DNA from: Balaenoptera acutorostrata
Lineage: Eukaryota; Chordata; Mammalia; Artiodactyla; Balaenopteridae
NCBI RefSeq assembly: GCF_949987535.1
Contig: NC_080073.1
Location: 25,974,116 to 26,038,115 of the forward strand
DNA length: 64,000 nt
Reading direction: 5' to 3'
Shown here: positions 9,746 through 22,245 of the stretch, piece by piece
Position numbering within the stretch: position 1 is the stretch's first letter
Layout: each line of letters begins with the position of its first letter
Position numbers and translations under genes: made by a program
The notes under the pieces: model-generated
The model's database searches: none
What the model saw: the letters and a program-made list of their open reading frames with translations, nothing else
What the model was told of the DNA's origin: nothing

Positions 9746-11019
9746 TAGGCAGTAAATAATACACTTGGTTCTAGGTCTGCCAGAAACATCCAACCTTTGT
9801 TCAGAGTGCTTTGGTATCTCTATTTGTTGGTGACTATCCCTCCTGGTTTTCAGAACAGTTTATAAATAGTCTCCCAGGTGATTCATGAATTACCTGGAAT
9901 ACACCATCAAAAATGTCTGCAAAATGTCCAGCTTTTGCCATTTGGACCACTCTTCCCAGGATGTGTTTCTCACTTGGGGCTCAGAAAATGTTACTCCTGT
10001 CTGTCTGAGTGACCAGGGCCAGTGTGATCATTGATTGCATCAGTGGCTCTAATTCTTGCCTCCGTCTCACGTCCCTGCTGTTTGCAGTGCTCTCCTCCTC
10101 ACACCCTGCGCTCAGCTGTGGGACTGCTGTGGCCAATGGGATGTCGGCAACCCTGGGGCAAACAGAGGCTTAAAAAAGTGCAAGCGTGTTTCTGCTCTTG
10201 CTCTGCTCTGTCGTCTTCCCGAGAAAGATGCACCTGCTTAGCCGCCTGGTCCAGGAAATGAAGGAGAAGCACGTAAAGTAGAGCGGGGTCGACCAGACAC
10301 ACTCGTCCTAAATCAGCCGCCCCCCCAGATGCACCAGGGAGCCCAGTTTAGGTTGGCTTCCACAGACGCCTGGGGAAGAGAGGCCAGTAGATAACTGATA
10401 CACCCAGGCAGGGAGGAAACGCTCTTTTCTGGTGGTCGATTTTTCCATGAGGAAAATGTTGGGATTTTTGTCTTCTTAAATTTTTATGTTCCAAATAGAC
10501 TTGATGTTAGAAAGAGACTGTCGCTGCAAGCTGACACGTCCTCAGGAGTGCCAACCAGATTTTCAACTCATGGCAGGATGTCGTTTTTTAACGCCTGTTG
10601 GGAAATAAAACCTGTGTACTCATTTGAAGCTGCTTGTAAGTGCCACGAACAATCATCTGTACAAATGAGGAAGGGGGAGGGAAGGGGACTTTGTTTCCTT
10701 GCCTCATTCTGCTGATAAGTACTCAGAATAATGAGACCCCAGTCCTCAGGTCACCACTGTGCGAGACCTCAGAGGTCATGGTGGCTGGTGGGGCAGTGCT
10801 CCTGGGGCTCCAATGCCAGGGACTCTGGCGGGGGCAGACACTCGAGACCACCAGGGTCCACCTGCCTCTGATGCCTCTTCCCTGAGCTGTTTAGGAACCC
10901 AGGCCTTCCACCATCATTGCACTTCCCTCGTTATATCCTGGGGGCCTGTTTGAGAGGGAAAAGGGGTTCTCCCGCCAGCCTGTGATTCTTCTGAGGGCAG
11001 CAAGTGGGCCCTATTCTTT
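9746..11019. other. Mostly unique; part may be an old unassigned repeat
   Basis: The part at about 10060-10310 (ggccaatgggatgtcggcaac, aacagaggcttaaaaaagtgc) resembles a dispersed mammalian repeat whose family I cannot name. Open frames at 10031-10302 and 10640-10953 overlap each other on both strands and show no domains. Confidence 0.35.
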
Positions 11020-11092
11020 TTGTTTATGAACTGTCTGGCATGTGGTAGGACCCCAAATGATTCATTGAATGAATGCATGAATGGTGTACCAT
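11020..11092 (+). mobile_element. MIR or L2 3' end fragment
   Basis: The sequence gtctggcatgtggtagg followed by tcattgaatgaatgcatgaatg matches the common 3' end of L2/MIR elements (tgcctggcacatagtagg...gaatgaatga). Confidence 0.5.
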
Positions 11093-11204
11093 GAAGTATT
11101 TACAAGGTGCTGAATTTTTTCCTTGATGGACGTCTATACTTCAGAGACTGCAAAAAGAGAAAGAAGGCATGTATGATACTGGATAAGTTATGTTATCTTT
11201 TGAG

Positions 11205-11365
11205 GGAGGCTTCAGTTTTCACATGTGTAGAGGGCAATTAAAAAAAAAAAAAAAAACAACCTGCTTCGGGATGAGAATTATTCGATGAAACCTAAAGGAT
11301 TTAGCATTGCGCCTGGCATACTGTCTATGGCTAGTAGTATGTATGTGAGTGATGGTGGTAATGCT
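11205..11365 (+). mobile_element. MIR SINE fragment with an internal A-run
   Basis: The sequence cttcagttttcacatgtgtagaggg, then a run of about 17 A at 11240-11256, and tttagcattgcgcctggcatac follow the MIR 3' half. The A-run replaces the usual aatgggrataat region. Confidence 0.6.
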
Positions 11366-11974
11366 GATGCTGAAATTTGTACTTTAATAGTATAAATTAC
11401 ACATGCAGACATGAGTCTCCGAAAGAGAATCTGTATGAAAATACTCGAATGGAGAGTTTATGAGAAAGTTGCAGTCCCCATGGAAGTCAAGGCAAGGACA
11501 CAGCTAAGTAACTAGAGTACCGCTGCCTCTGGGAAAGGCTGAGGGCTGTACAAAGGCACAGCGTGGGCAGAGCAGAGAAGATCTAAGGAGGGACTCTAGG
11601 AGAAGGTGGCTTTTGAAGGATGGGTGAGATGTTGACAGTGATAGTTTATGTGACAGAGACTTTGGGTCTTTAAGGAATTCTGAGAAGGTACAGATCTGTC
11701 TGGGTGTGTGGTTCTGGAAGAGGTTGGCGAGGAAAGTGTCCCTTCCTTTGGGCTTTGCACAAAAAGAGGTCGGAATTCACTTGGGAATGAATATAGAGGA
11801 GAAAGCCTTACTTTATTTCTTGGACCTGTTGAAATTTTACTCCTATATTTGGAATATATAAATTGTGTTGCAGAGGACATCCTCAGCTCCTTCTCCTGCT
11901 TTCTCTTCCTAGTCCTACCTTTGTTTCTTCCATTTTTTTTTCACTATTCATAAGAGGTCATAAACTGTAGATTT
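11366..11974. other. Unique sequence, no gene seen
   Basis: Frames on both strands at 11596-11953 overlap each other and have no recognisable domain. Confidence 0.45.
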
Positions 11975-12590
11975 GAACACGTCTGGGTTCTAGTTTCAGA
12001 TGCTGCTGCTTATTTATAGTGTGGTTTTAGGAAAGGTGTGTTGCTTTCTGGGTCTTGATTTTCTTTTTTTTAAATTTATTTTATTGAAGTAGAGTTGATT
12101 TATAATGTGTTAATTTCTGCTGTACAGTAAAGTGATTCAGTTATACATATATATACACATTCTTTTTTCTTATTCTAGTCCATTATGGTTTATCACAAGA
12201 TATTGACTATAGTTCCCTGTGCTATACAGTAGGATCTTGTTGTTTATCCATTCTGTATATAATAGTTTGCATCTGCTAATCCCAAACTCCCAATCCATCC
12301 CTCCTCCACTCCCCCTCCCCCTTGGCAACCACAAGTCTGTTCTCTATGTCTGTGAGTCGGTGTCTGTTTCATGGATAAGTTCATTTGTGACATATTTTAG
12401 ATTCCATATATAATTGATATCATATGGTATTTGTCTTTGTCTTTCTGTGGGTCTTGATTTTCTCATCCGTAAAATGGGAAAAATAATTCCTACTTCAGAA
12501 GGTTCATGAAAAGGTCACTTAAGGTAATAATATGCTAAGGGTTCTTAATAAATGATGGTGACCACCATCATTCAATTTTTATTCCTTCTG
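11975..12590 (+). mobile_element. MIR SINE split by an L1 insertion
   Basis: The MIR core is seen left of the L1 (gtctgggttctagtttcagatgctgctgc...gtgtggttttagg) and continues to its right (gtcttgattttctcatccgtaaaatgggaaaaataattcc). The insertion at 12065-12448 duplicated the MIR stretch gggtcttgattttct. Confidence 0.78.
12065..12448 (-). mobile_element. L1 3' end, 5'-truncated, with 15-bp TSD
   Basis: The T-run at the left is followed by the complement of the L1 3' UTR (gtgttaatttctgctgtaca, agttccctgtgctatacagt, ccctcccccttggcaaccac). A perfect TSD, gggtcttgattttct, lies at 12050-12064 and 12449-12463. The copy is about 384 bp, mostly 3' UTR. Confidence 0.92.
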
Positions 12591-13574
12591 CCATTGAAGT
12601 ACAAAGGACTCTTTTCACCCTCTCTCAGACCCTAATGATAAACCAGGTTAGACCCAAAAGTTCTAAGTGATGCAGCATTACTGTATGACCCAGCAACCTC
12701 ACTCTTTAGCTGAGGGGTCTTCCCATGGTTACCATCATGTACCATGTGAAAGCCTTCTAGATATCTCCTTTGAGCGTGTTATTTCCCTGAACCCTCACCT
12801 ACGACTGTCAAGTAGCTCCACACTTTACATCTTGCCTTTCACCAAGTGGTGACCATCCACAGAGCTGATACCCAGCACTCAAGAGAAGGGCCTGGCCCCT
12901 TAATTCATGCCAACGTCTAGTTCGATTGGCTGGTACTGGTGACTCAGTATTTTGATGATCACTCCTGGACGCCATCTTTACAGGCATGGATTTGCAGGAC
13001 AAATGATTAGGAGGTGACTTATCCATGCTTGTCCACGAGGACTATAATTTAGAGACTGGCAACACGAGGACGGTGATGATCAGATGGCAGAGATGTACAG
13101 ATACAGGTAACGGAGTGAGGGAAGTGGGGACAGTGTCACTTCAAATATCCGCTTTCTAGAAAAATAAGGTTCATTAGTGAATCTGTGTTTCTCTACTTGG
13201 GAGCTCTAGGCATCTTGGGTTGGGTCGATTCTTCATGGTGTAGGACTGAATTACACATACAGCATCCTTGCCCTTCACCTACTAAATGCACCTGGCACCA
13301 GAAATGCCCCCACCCATTGCTGGATGTCCTGGTGGGAGGGTGGTGGTGGAGAGTTACAGCGATCATGTCCTTGCTGGAGAACCACGATGTGATTAGCCAA
13401 ACAGAAACATTAACAGTGTTTTATAAGCACATTGCAGAGTCAAATTTAAAGTACAAAAGCCTTCTTAATAAAAATAATCAATGAACATTTAGCTTGGGAC
13501 TCATCGTAATCCTTGCCTGTCTTTAAGCCTGACGAGTAGCACCCCTGAACTGTTTCCTTTAGCTTAGACCCAGC
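12591..13574. other. Unique sequence, no gene seen
   Basis: Small frames at 12667-13484 have no domain, and their ends coincide with no clear splice signals. No repeat family is recognised. Confidence 0.45.
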
Positions 13575-13672
13575 AATTCCACTGGGCCAGGGACCGAGCT
13601 AGAAGCACAGCGAGGAATAAGATGCAGTTCTTGCCCTTCACAAGCTAACATTTGTAGACCTACCAGGGTGTA
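13575..13672 (-). mobile_element. L2 LINE 3' fragment
   Basis: The order ccactgggccagggaccgagc, aggaataagatgcagttcttgccc, ttcacaagctaacatttgtag follows the complement of the L2 3' end. Confidence 0.6.
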
Positions 13673-15674
13673 GAAACACCTCTGGCTTCAAAGCATCAGG
13701 CGGCAGAAGCCTGGGCAGGGAATTCCCCTTCCATCTTGCTCTAGAGGAGAGTAGACCTTTATCTCATTTACCTGGGATCTTGTAAACCAGTATTTACCCC
13801 TTTAGGACCCAGATGATAGGTACAACTTCTTTTCACACTTAGAATAAAGTAAAGAAATGTCATGTAAACAGAAAAGATATTCACCATATTTAATAAATGC
13901 TATGGCGCAGATAGCCAGACTTCACAACCAGTACTGCCATAGCCTTGGAAGTGGGCCTTTGGGCTCCCCGCTCTGGTGCTATGAATTAACCCTTTGTTGT
14001 TGGTTGGGCTGCCTCAATCTTTTAACAATAGGTATGGTGGTTCGTGCTTACTACCCAGAGGCAGCCTTATGTGTCAGTCCTTGTGACCCTCCTTTTCCAG
14101 GCAGGAGAAGACTGCCCAGGTCACCAAATTCTAAGCCCTGTGCCAAGTCTCCCCTCCCCCCATGTACCTTGCCATTTTCTCCGGGTCAATTATGTGTCCT
14201 CATTAAACACTGTTAGAGGCACACAGGTTGGACCTAACTGCTTTTAGAAAAAGTATATCCATTTACCCCAAGGCAAACCTTATAAACACATTTAACAAGG
14301 ATGTAATAAGTTTTGAAGCCAAAACATAAAGTGTTTTTGTTCCCTCCATCAAGTACCAGTAATGCTCTTTCTCCTTTTATACAACTACAAGCTCATGTGG
14401 TATCTTTTTAAAGGTGGTTCCACTCTCCTTTGAACCAGATCACTTACACCGGGCTGGCTCTCTGGGAATCTCCTCCCAGCCCTGATGCTTAGTATTTTTG
14501 TTTCTGTGGTTTCAAGACAAACCTCTGACATTTGTCTGACGTGGCATTCTGTGGTCATGGACATACATGCACAGAGCTTACTGAAGTTGATTGACATCCT
14601 CGTTTTCCAAATTGCTACCTTTTGAGATTTTCCTTTGGTTTTCTTTGGCAAAATTACTTTTTGGTCTTGAGAACCTGGCAGCCTCAGATGTCTGCTGGCT
14701 TTTGTGTGTCTCATATTATAATTGCTTTGATATCTGTTCTTGTTACCTCCAACTTGGTAAGAATGTTTTTGCACAGTGCTCTGTGTTTGCACAAAGGATG
14801 CTATACATGTATAAATGTGTTTGATTCCTGTTCACTGGTTTATTTTAAGATGGCTTTTGAGAACAACATGGTGGAAATGGATGCCTTTGAATCCATTTGA
14901 TAATCATCAACAACCCAAATAAGAACATGAAAAGGGGTATTTATCCCAATCATAACCCCTAAAGAGGTATTAGCATTTGAAAGAAAAATGTGTCTGAGAC
15001 AACAGAACAGCAAAATGGACTGTTTAGCAAACATTTGTTGAGTTGTAAGGCATTCAGTCATCTTTGTTCATGGCTTTAGGTGAAAAAACCTAATTTGTCA
15101 ACTGCCTTACGGAGGAAGAGAAATTTGTGCCTGTGAGACTTGGTAATTTTAGTCAAATCAGATCTTTATTGACTTGTAGGGTTGAAACTCTGCCCAGGAA
15201 GAGTTTTTAAACAGATAATTATTTAGTCACAAATCAAAGCCTCAGTAAAAAGGAAAGTGTTGGTGAGCAGAATGGAGAGTACTCCCTTTGAAATATAATA
15301 TCCCTCAATTTGTTCCTCTTTTGAAACTGGGAGAGGCTCATTTCTGGATCCTTTCCTCCTGTTCTCATGTGGTTCTAAGCCATGTCTTGAGGTCTCTTTC
15401 CAAAGTCCCTACAGAAGGCTTTGGAGGACCAGAAGGAAATAGGGGTTGCTGGGAGGTTTGTACACAGGAAGTGGTATTGGATAGGAAAGGAGATGCAACT
15501 CAGGGTGGAGAAGGGAGGGTGGACTGATAGGGAAGGGAAGGTAGACAGAGAGACAAGGGCCAGTCCTATGCCTGGCTGGATCTCTGGGGACAGCTCAGAG
15601 CACAGTGTACATCCGGCCAGGCACATGCTTTTGTTGTTACGATGAACCTGGGTGAGAGTTCAGAATATCTTGGC
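13673..15674. other. Unique sequence, no gene supported
   Basis: Several frames of 70-135 codons exist (for example 13857-14216, 14385-14792 and 15288-15645) but they overlap on both strands and show no family motif. No interspersed repeat was recognised. Confidence 0.4.
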
Positions 15675-16025
15675 AGTAATAGTAGCAGCAACAGCAGATA
15701 ATTTAAAAAAAATTTTTTATTGGGCAGTAGTTAATTTACAATGTCATGTTAGTTTAAGGTGTACAGAAAAACAAATCAGTTATACATATACATATATCCA
15801 CTCTTTTTTAGATTCTTTTCCCATATAGGCCATTACAGAATATTGAGTAGAGTTCCCTGTGACTAGCAGCTGATTTTTACTGAGGGCCACCTGTCTGCCA
15901 TATATCATGCCAAGTGTTTTGATTGGATTGTCCCCTCTAACCCTCACAGCATCCTTAGGAGAATGAAATTGATTATCCTCATTCTCCTGTTGAGGAAACT
16001 GAGGCTTAGAGACTCAAAAGTGAGA
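15675..16025 (-). mobile_element. MIR SINE split by an L1 insertion
   Basis: Left of the L1 is gcagtaatagtagcagcaaca. Right of it are tttttactgagggccacctgtctgcca, taaccctcacagcatcc, attatcctcattctcctgttgagg and aaactgaggcttagagactc. Together they read as one minus-strand MIR with the L1 at 15705-15864 inside. Confidence 0.75.
15705..15864 (-). mobile_element. L1 3' end fragment, 160 bp
   Basis: The complement of the L1 3' UTR (tttacaatgtcatgttagttt, ttcttttcccatataggccat, gagttccctgtga) is flanked by an imperfect TSD: agcagataattt at 15693-15704 and agcagctgattt at 15865-15876. Confidence 0.85.
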
Positions 16026-18210
16026 AGAAGTAATTGTTCCGTTGGGAAAGGGGGCTTGCTGTAGATGGTTTTCTTTTTACACGACGCACCTGTAGGAGCC
16101 TATTTGAGATCACCTCCGGGGGAAAATTCCAATCGGGATGTGACAGAGATGGCGTAAATGTGAAAGTGGAAAGGCTTCCACTACTCGGACAGTCTCGAAT
16201 TACAACTGTGTCAGAGAGGTCAGAATTTATCAATTTGTTTTAATTTTTTATTGCAAGACTTAGAACTTTTAGTATAGTAACATGTGTCACATATTTTCTA
16301 GAGGGGGGTGTAGTACATTTTGCTAAACCTAATTGGCCATAGATCCACTCTTCCCCTTCCCCTTCTCCTCCCCTTCCCTTCCCTCTATTAACTTCTCAAA
16401 AAATATACATGAAGCCCCTTCCGAGAAGCATGGATGAAAGTGTAGAAGGTATGACTAGGAGGAAAACGATCGAGGTGCCCTATTTAGTTGCACTCCCAAC
16501 TCTTCATAATTCGGGGTAAAGTTTCACTTCTCTCTGCCAAAGTTTTTCCTCTATAGCTTGGAATGTGTGTGTCTCTTGTACTATGTTACAAAGATACGTT
16601 ATTGTGAATAGTTAAATGAAAATTAAAACATTTCATTCTGGACACTAAACTGATATGAAGGGCATTTCATACAGAAAAGTGTTAATATGTCATTCTTTAG
16701 TAGTGGCCCCATACAAGAGGGAATTTGAGTTTTCTTTCAGTGCCTAAGAGTTAAATAATCTAAACTATTGAAATCAGTTGTTTTTCTTCATGCTTGGGAA
16801 GTTGAAAAGAGCGTTTTTAAAAGATGATTGAGATGATCAGATCCTGATGAGCTCGTACTGACTTCATTGAAAGGCCGCAGATGGAAGCTGGTCACCTTAC
16901 TTGGATTAAGAGCTGGATTCTGAGCTGCAGTCCTCACAAACTGTGGTTTTGTTCTTCTGATGTAGGGCTCATGGTGACACTTAAGCCCACGTGGGAAACA
17001 ACTAACGTGCAGTAATTAGACCAAGGACAGTTTGTATAGTCAAAGAAGAAAACATCACACCTCCCAGAATTCCGTAGGTCAAAAGAGCCTGGACCAAATT
17101 AGACAGCAGACAGAGTGAGGCAACCATATTGCTGAAACACATCCTTGGATGTTGTGTGGATTTGCCTTTATTTTCCTTTGAAGTATCAGATGTAGAGCCA
17201 GTAGGAAAAAGACATTTTCCCAACACTGAAAGAGAAAATGCAGCCTTCTGGAATGAACTGTAAAAGGCCCAGATCTGTGGAAACAATACATTTATGTATG
17301 TATTTAGCAGCTTTCTGATGACATTCAACCTCGGAAGCATGAGTGTAGCAAAGTCACGTTGCTGAAACTTAAGACCGAGTCGAGGGCCACGGAGGCAAGG
17401 CCTCACTGTCGGTCAAAGATTCAGCTCCGGTGAGAAAGAATGTAAAATATCTTTGCATCCTCACGATGCCAGGCTGGTGGTGGGGTTTTGTCTTTGCTTT
17501 TTGCACCCATCTTTCTTGTACAGTTCATTGACAATTCTGCTCATGCTTTAAAATAATCTGGGCTCAAAGTGGGGCTTGCATCTTGCTGATTTTGATTACT
17601 CCCACGTACTGTATTTATTTGGCATTTAAATCGTCTCTGTCTGGAGGCGATTCAGGTTCTGCCGCATCTGATCTCTGCTGTTGTTAAAAAAGGAAAGGGA
17701 AGGGAAGGCAGGTCTCTTCAGACAGGCCTATTGTGTAAGGAGGCCTCCAGGGAAGAGGGGGAGAAAATAAAATTCCTCATGACAAGGTAGGCTTGACTGC
17801 TCACTCAGGCCTTTGCCTGGTGCCTCTCACTCTTTTTGGAGGTTGATGGATGGATGAGCCTTCAGGAAGGTCCTTATCATGTGAAATATACAACATTTAT
17901 TGTTTCCAGGCAGCTGGACCCTAGATTCAGTTCTATAGACTTTTGTCCTGGGACTCTGCTCTCCTTGTCATGCCCCATGGTGACGTGAGGCACTAGGTGA
18001 CCAAGGGCTCGCCCCCTGAGTTCAGGGACCTAGGGTTGGGTATCTCCCTCCACCCTCCTGGCCCATGAACAAAATATCAAAATTTGGGATAAATTCAATT
18101 AATTATCAATAAAGACTGAACATTAACAGCGCTGTGCAGAGCCATGCTGGAGCCTGAGACAAAAGGGGAAAAAAAAATCAGTGCCACTGACCTTGTTTTT
18201 ATTTTATTCA
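16026..18210. other. Unique sequence, no gene supported
   Basis: This is the longest stretch without a clear repeat in the first third. A polypyrimidine tract lies at 16348-16386 and a purine-rich run near 17685-17710. The 134-codon minus frame at 17002-17406 has no recognised domain. Confidence 0.4.
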
Positions 18211-18242
18211 GGAAAACCCAAACGAACTTTTTGGCCAACCCA
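18211..18242 (+). mobile_element. Mariner-type terminal repeat remnant
   Basis: The sequence ggaaaacccaaacgaac followed by tttttggccaaccca is the right terminal inverted repeat seen on mariner elements of cetartiodactyls, with a TA just outside. The matching left end was not found, so the element is truncated. Confidence 0.5.
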
Positions 18243-18445
18243 ATAAAATGTAGGTGCTTTGTTCCTTCTCCACTGTTTTGCATTAAATGTGATTCTTACA
18301 AACATTGCATTGAAACATAATTTTTCTGCATCGCCGAGTTTTGTGGTACCCTCTTAAATTTTGCGTCCAAGGGAATGCCTCACTCAGTCCCGGCCCTGGT
18401 AATAAGTTCTCCATGAGCGCTTTTAATAAAATGTTGATAATGTCA

Positions 18446-18712
18446 TTTACCCTGTATTAAGTACTTACCCTGTGCCTCATGGCATGTGGATGTCATGCAC
18501 GTGAACCCCCGTGCATCATTGGAAATGTTTACAAGCAGTAACTCATGAAATCGGCCTGAAGTAGGTACAGTGATTGTCCTGATTCTAGAAGTGAGGAAGC
18601 TGAGGCACTAAGAAATTAAGTGACTTGCCTGAAATCATCACTTAGCCACAAAAGGCTAAGGCAGGATTCTATAGCCCCAGCACGTCAGGCTCTGATTCTC
18701 TTCTGATCTTCT
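18446..18712 (-). mobile_element. MIR SINE, near full length
   Basis: In order: tgtattaagtacttaccctgtgcc, agtaactcatgaaatcggcctgaag, gtgaggaagctgaggcac, aagtgacttgcctgaaatcatc and caggctctgattc. This is the complement of the whole MIR core. Confidence 0.82.
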
Positions 18713-19121
18713 GTGTTTGAGGGACAGAACATTTTTCACCCTGTTCCATGAGGCTTGATTCTGTTTTACCTGTTCAATGACTTGAAGTTTTCCATTTCCA
18801 TTTCCATTTCCAAGACGACTTGACTTCTGCCCAGGAGATAATGCATCAAATTCAAGTGGAACCTGAAATATAAGATATGAGGAAAGTGTGTGGAAGACTT
18901 TGATTCTGTTAATGCGTGGAAAGAGGGAGATGGGTGTTAGTCTAGTTTCTTTCCAATTACGACGGACATGATTTTTATAGCCTTTTAAAAAAATGTAATA
19001 TAGAAAATATCGGTGTGAATACTAGTTGGTTCTTCAGTGATGTTGCTACGCAGTTTCATTGCTTTCATTTTCTTTTTCCTCAAATACATTCATCTCAGAA
19101 TTCTTGTTAGGAAATTTAGGT
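18713..19121. other. Unique sequence, no gene seen
   Basis: A short (TTTCCA) repeat is present near 18789-18812. Nothing else was recognised. Confidence 0.5.
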
Positions 19122-19363
19122 TTTTGGGTTTTTTTTTTAAAGATTTATTTTTATTTATTTATTTATTTATTTTGGCTGCAACGGGTCTTAGCTGCGGCAG
19201 GCAGGATCTTCATTGTAGCATGCAGGATCCTTTTTTAGTTGCAGCATGTGGACTTGTTAGTTGCGGCATGCGTACGGAATCTAGTTCCCCGGCCAGGGAT
19301 CGAACCCAGGCCCCCTGCATTGGGAGTGCGGAGTCCTACCCACTGGACCACCAGGGAAGTCCT
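19122..19363 (-). mobile_element. CHR-1-type SINE
   Basis: A TTTA-repeat tail at about 19141-19173, ttgcggcatgc-like internal repeats, the B-box region (cggccagggatcgaaccc) and the head complement ccaccagggaagtcc are all present. The flanks tgttaggaaatttag and tgtggaaagttag look like a decayed TSD. Confidence 0.88.
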
Positions 19364-19411
19364 GTGGAAAGTTAGATCTTGACTTGAAATTTTACCATCC
19401 CCATTCCATAG

Positions 19412-19732
19412 ACCCGTGTTGACCAGTATGGTAAGTGCTCACCACATATGGTTATTGACCACTTGAAATGTGATTCATATTAATTGAGATGCGCTCTCAG
19501 TGCAAAGTCACGTGGGAATTTGAAGACTCAGTGTGATCAACAGAAGTAAACTATCCCATTAATAATTTTTATATTGATTACCTATGACAATGATATTCCG
19601 GATCTGCTAGTTTAAATAAAATATATTGTTAAAATTAATTTCTCTTGTTTTTATTTTTTAATGTGGCTAGTAGAAAATTTAAAATCACATATGTGACTGG
19701 GATTTATTTCTGTTGCACAGTGCTGCTATAAA
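19412..19732 (+). mobile_element. hAT-like non-autonomous DNA transposon, family unassigned
   Basis: The blocks cacatatggttattgaccacttgaaatg, aattgagatgcgctctcagtg, taataatttttatattgatta, aataaaatatattgttaaaattaattt and gtggctagtagaaaattt, ending near ttgcacagtgctg, occur in this order in a common mammalian MITE. I recognise the repeat but not its formal name. Confidence 0.6.
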
Positions 19733-19826
19733 ATACTGCCTCTCAGCTGTTGCATTTTGAGGCAAGAGGTTGGTGTGTTTGTTTTAAATCGTTTGTTTAC
19801 TGTTGCTGGAGCAAGTAAAATTCACC

Positions 19827-19849
19827 AAGAAAGAAAGAAAGAAAGAAAA
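19827..19849. repeat. (AAGA)n microsatellite
   Basis: About five and a half copies of a tetranucleotide repeat. It may be length-polymorphic. Confidence 0.85.
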
Positions 19850-21837
19850 TTTTAGGAGCTTAAGACTTTTAGCCTGTAGATTGTTAAGGAATTTTTTTAC
19901 CTTTGTCTCTGCCATCTCTGCAGGCATGTAAATTCTTTAGGCTGTAGCATTAATTTATATTCCAAGAGGTTTGTAAACAGCGGGGCCTGTCTTTCAGAGC
20001 AGCTGCCTCGAGATGACTTCATCGGACTCTAAATAGGGCTTAGGTGTTCATTTCAGCGTTGAATATTGATAGGACTGCCTGTGTTTGCCAAGTTCAGAGC
20101 TCTGCTGCCTCTTCCTCAAAGTCCGGATACAGAATGGTTCTCTGGGCCCTAGGGTCTCACGTCATGGCCCTGAGACTTTAGTTTGCAGAAGAACCACCTG
20201 GTGACCCGGAGAGGATGCACATTCCTGGGGGCGCTAATCCCTGGGGCATCTGGTTTAGCTCCTCTGGACCAAGCACATCAGTTGTATTATTTCTAACAAC
20301 CCCCCTCAGCCCCACCTCTCCATTCTAACTTGGGTATTAACATGGTCTCTCTCCCACTCTGTCTTAAGGATATCTTTGCTCTTTCCAGAAAGCATTCCTC
20401 AGTCATCCAATCAGTTTCCCTTTCTCCTTCCTTTTCACACACTTCCATTTCACATACTTTACTTCCAAATAGATATTGACCACTTTTAGCAATCCAAAAA
20501 AAAAAATCTTTCTAGTGCATAGACGGCAGGAAGTGCCCTTATTGTCTTAACTGCCTTACGGATCAGTGAAAATGAACTTGAAAGATATCTGAAGTCCCCT
20601 TTGAAGCAAATGAGATAATTTTTCAGCAAATGTCAACTTTAGTGCTGTGCAGAGATGATGGTGCTCCATAAATATTTATTAAATGAATGAATTTCTGTCC
20701 TGTTCATCTTCCTTTCCAGCTGCACGAAGTCCTCCTGGTCACCTAGGATGTGAATGTGGAGTGCACAGAAGCAGTAATTAAGTAAACGCTCCATATGGAG
20801 GACTCAAATGGGGGTTTTAATGCCATGCTGTAGAATGTGCCTTGATGCAACAAAGAAAAAGAACCCTCATGAGTAATTGAGCATAACCTTTTCCTCCCTA
20901 TTTTCCTCAACTCCTCTTCATCCAACACATGTAACTATTCCCCATTCTCCATCTCTTCCTTAGAGTGGAACTATATTTGTCTGGACTCTGGGTTGCAAGT
21001 GACAGAGACCAGTCGCTTGGTTTATGCACAAAATCGAGAATTTGTAAGTTGAGCATATTGAAATACCCAGGCAAGGCTGCGTGTAGAGTCTCAAGGAATA
21101 TTATTAGGACACGAGTCTCTCTGTCACTTGGCTCTACTGTCCGACTGTCTCCACCCTTGTGGATCAGATGGTAGTCCATTGTTAAACCACTTCTCATACT
21201 GCCCTACTCCCCCAAGACCCTGGCTCTCTGGGTAGCTCCAGGAAAAATTCTTGGGATTGGCTCTGGTTGGAATGTGTACCTCCCCTGGAACTGTGGCCAT
21301 GCAGATGAAATGCCCGGATTTGCTGGATCTGGGTCACATACCCAGAATCAGGGTGTAAGGTCAGCCTCAGCCAAACTGCTTGAGCAGAGAGAGAAGAAGG
21401 GCGTGGCACCCCAAAGCTAATTCAAGGTCAATTTATTGCTGAAAAGAGGAAAAGATGTGTGAAGTTGGCAAAATAACTCAAAAGGACCGCTATAAAAACC
21501 TCCAAAGGAATCAGTTTTTCTCTTTCTAAATGAGATTGACTCTCGCTACAGAAACCACAGCCCTCCCCCCACTTCCAAAGTCATGGTTGCAGGAGTTCCC
21601 AAGTCATCAGCAGGCTGGGAGCTCCTCAGGGCAAAGAACGCTCCGTATTGATCTTTGAAAATACCCCAGCACGCTGCACACAGCAGGTGTTTAATCACTG
21701 CTCCAGTAGATAGAATTTCATGGTGCACCTACTGTGTGCCCAGCACTCTTACATCCATGAATGTCTGTTGTTGCAGGAGTCAGTCAAAGCGGTTTTTATC
21801 CCACAGCCTGCTGCAGGAGGGCTGTGCGATGGTGCAA
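19850..21837. other. Unique sequence with small MIR/L2-like tails
   Basis: At 20651-20696 the sequence ggtgctccataaatatttattaaatgaatg matches an L2 3' end (+). At about 21715-21760 there is a weak MIR-like cacctactgtgtgcccagcactc. Frames at 20743-21409 lie on both strands without domains. No exon is supported. Confidence 0.4.
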
Positions 21838-22050
21838 CGTGGCTCTAAATCTGACCCTGCCATTGCCTAGCAAGTCACCTGCCCCTCTAGGCCTCACCTT
21901 CTGTGTTTATAAGATGAGGCTAATATAGTCCCTCCACACAGAGCCAGTGTGGTGATTAAATGAGATGATACACGTGAAGTGCTTTGCACAGCGGCTGACA
22001 CATAGTGACGGCTGATACATAGTAATTAATATAGTAATATTAATATTTGT
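21838..22050 (+). mobile_element. MIR SINE fragment
   Basis: In order: ctctaaatctgaccctgccattgcc, agcaagtcacctgcccctctaggcc, gtgattaaatgagatgatacacgtgaag and tgctttgcacagcggctgacacatag. This is the MIR 3' two-thirds. Confidence 0.8.
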
Positions 22051-22094
22051 ATATTTCAAAGAACAGGTGTTTGCTGACCATTTCTGTTCATTCA

Positions 22095-22245
22095 GTCAGC
22101 ATCTGCTAAATTTTTGCTGTATGCTAGGTCCTTTACTAGACTCAATGTAAAGACAAAAATGAATAAAATTCCTGTTCTAGGGGAATCTGTGGTTTCTTGG
22201 TAGAGGCAGTCGTGTAAACAGATAATCAAAGGTAATGATTATAAT
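22095..22245 (-). mobile_element. L2 LINE 3' fragment
   Basis: The run attcagtcagcatctgctaaatttttgc, tgctaggtcctttactagac, gacaaaaatgaataaaattcctgttc follows the complement of the L2 3' terminus. Confidence 0.65.
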
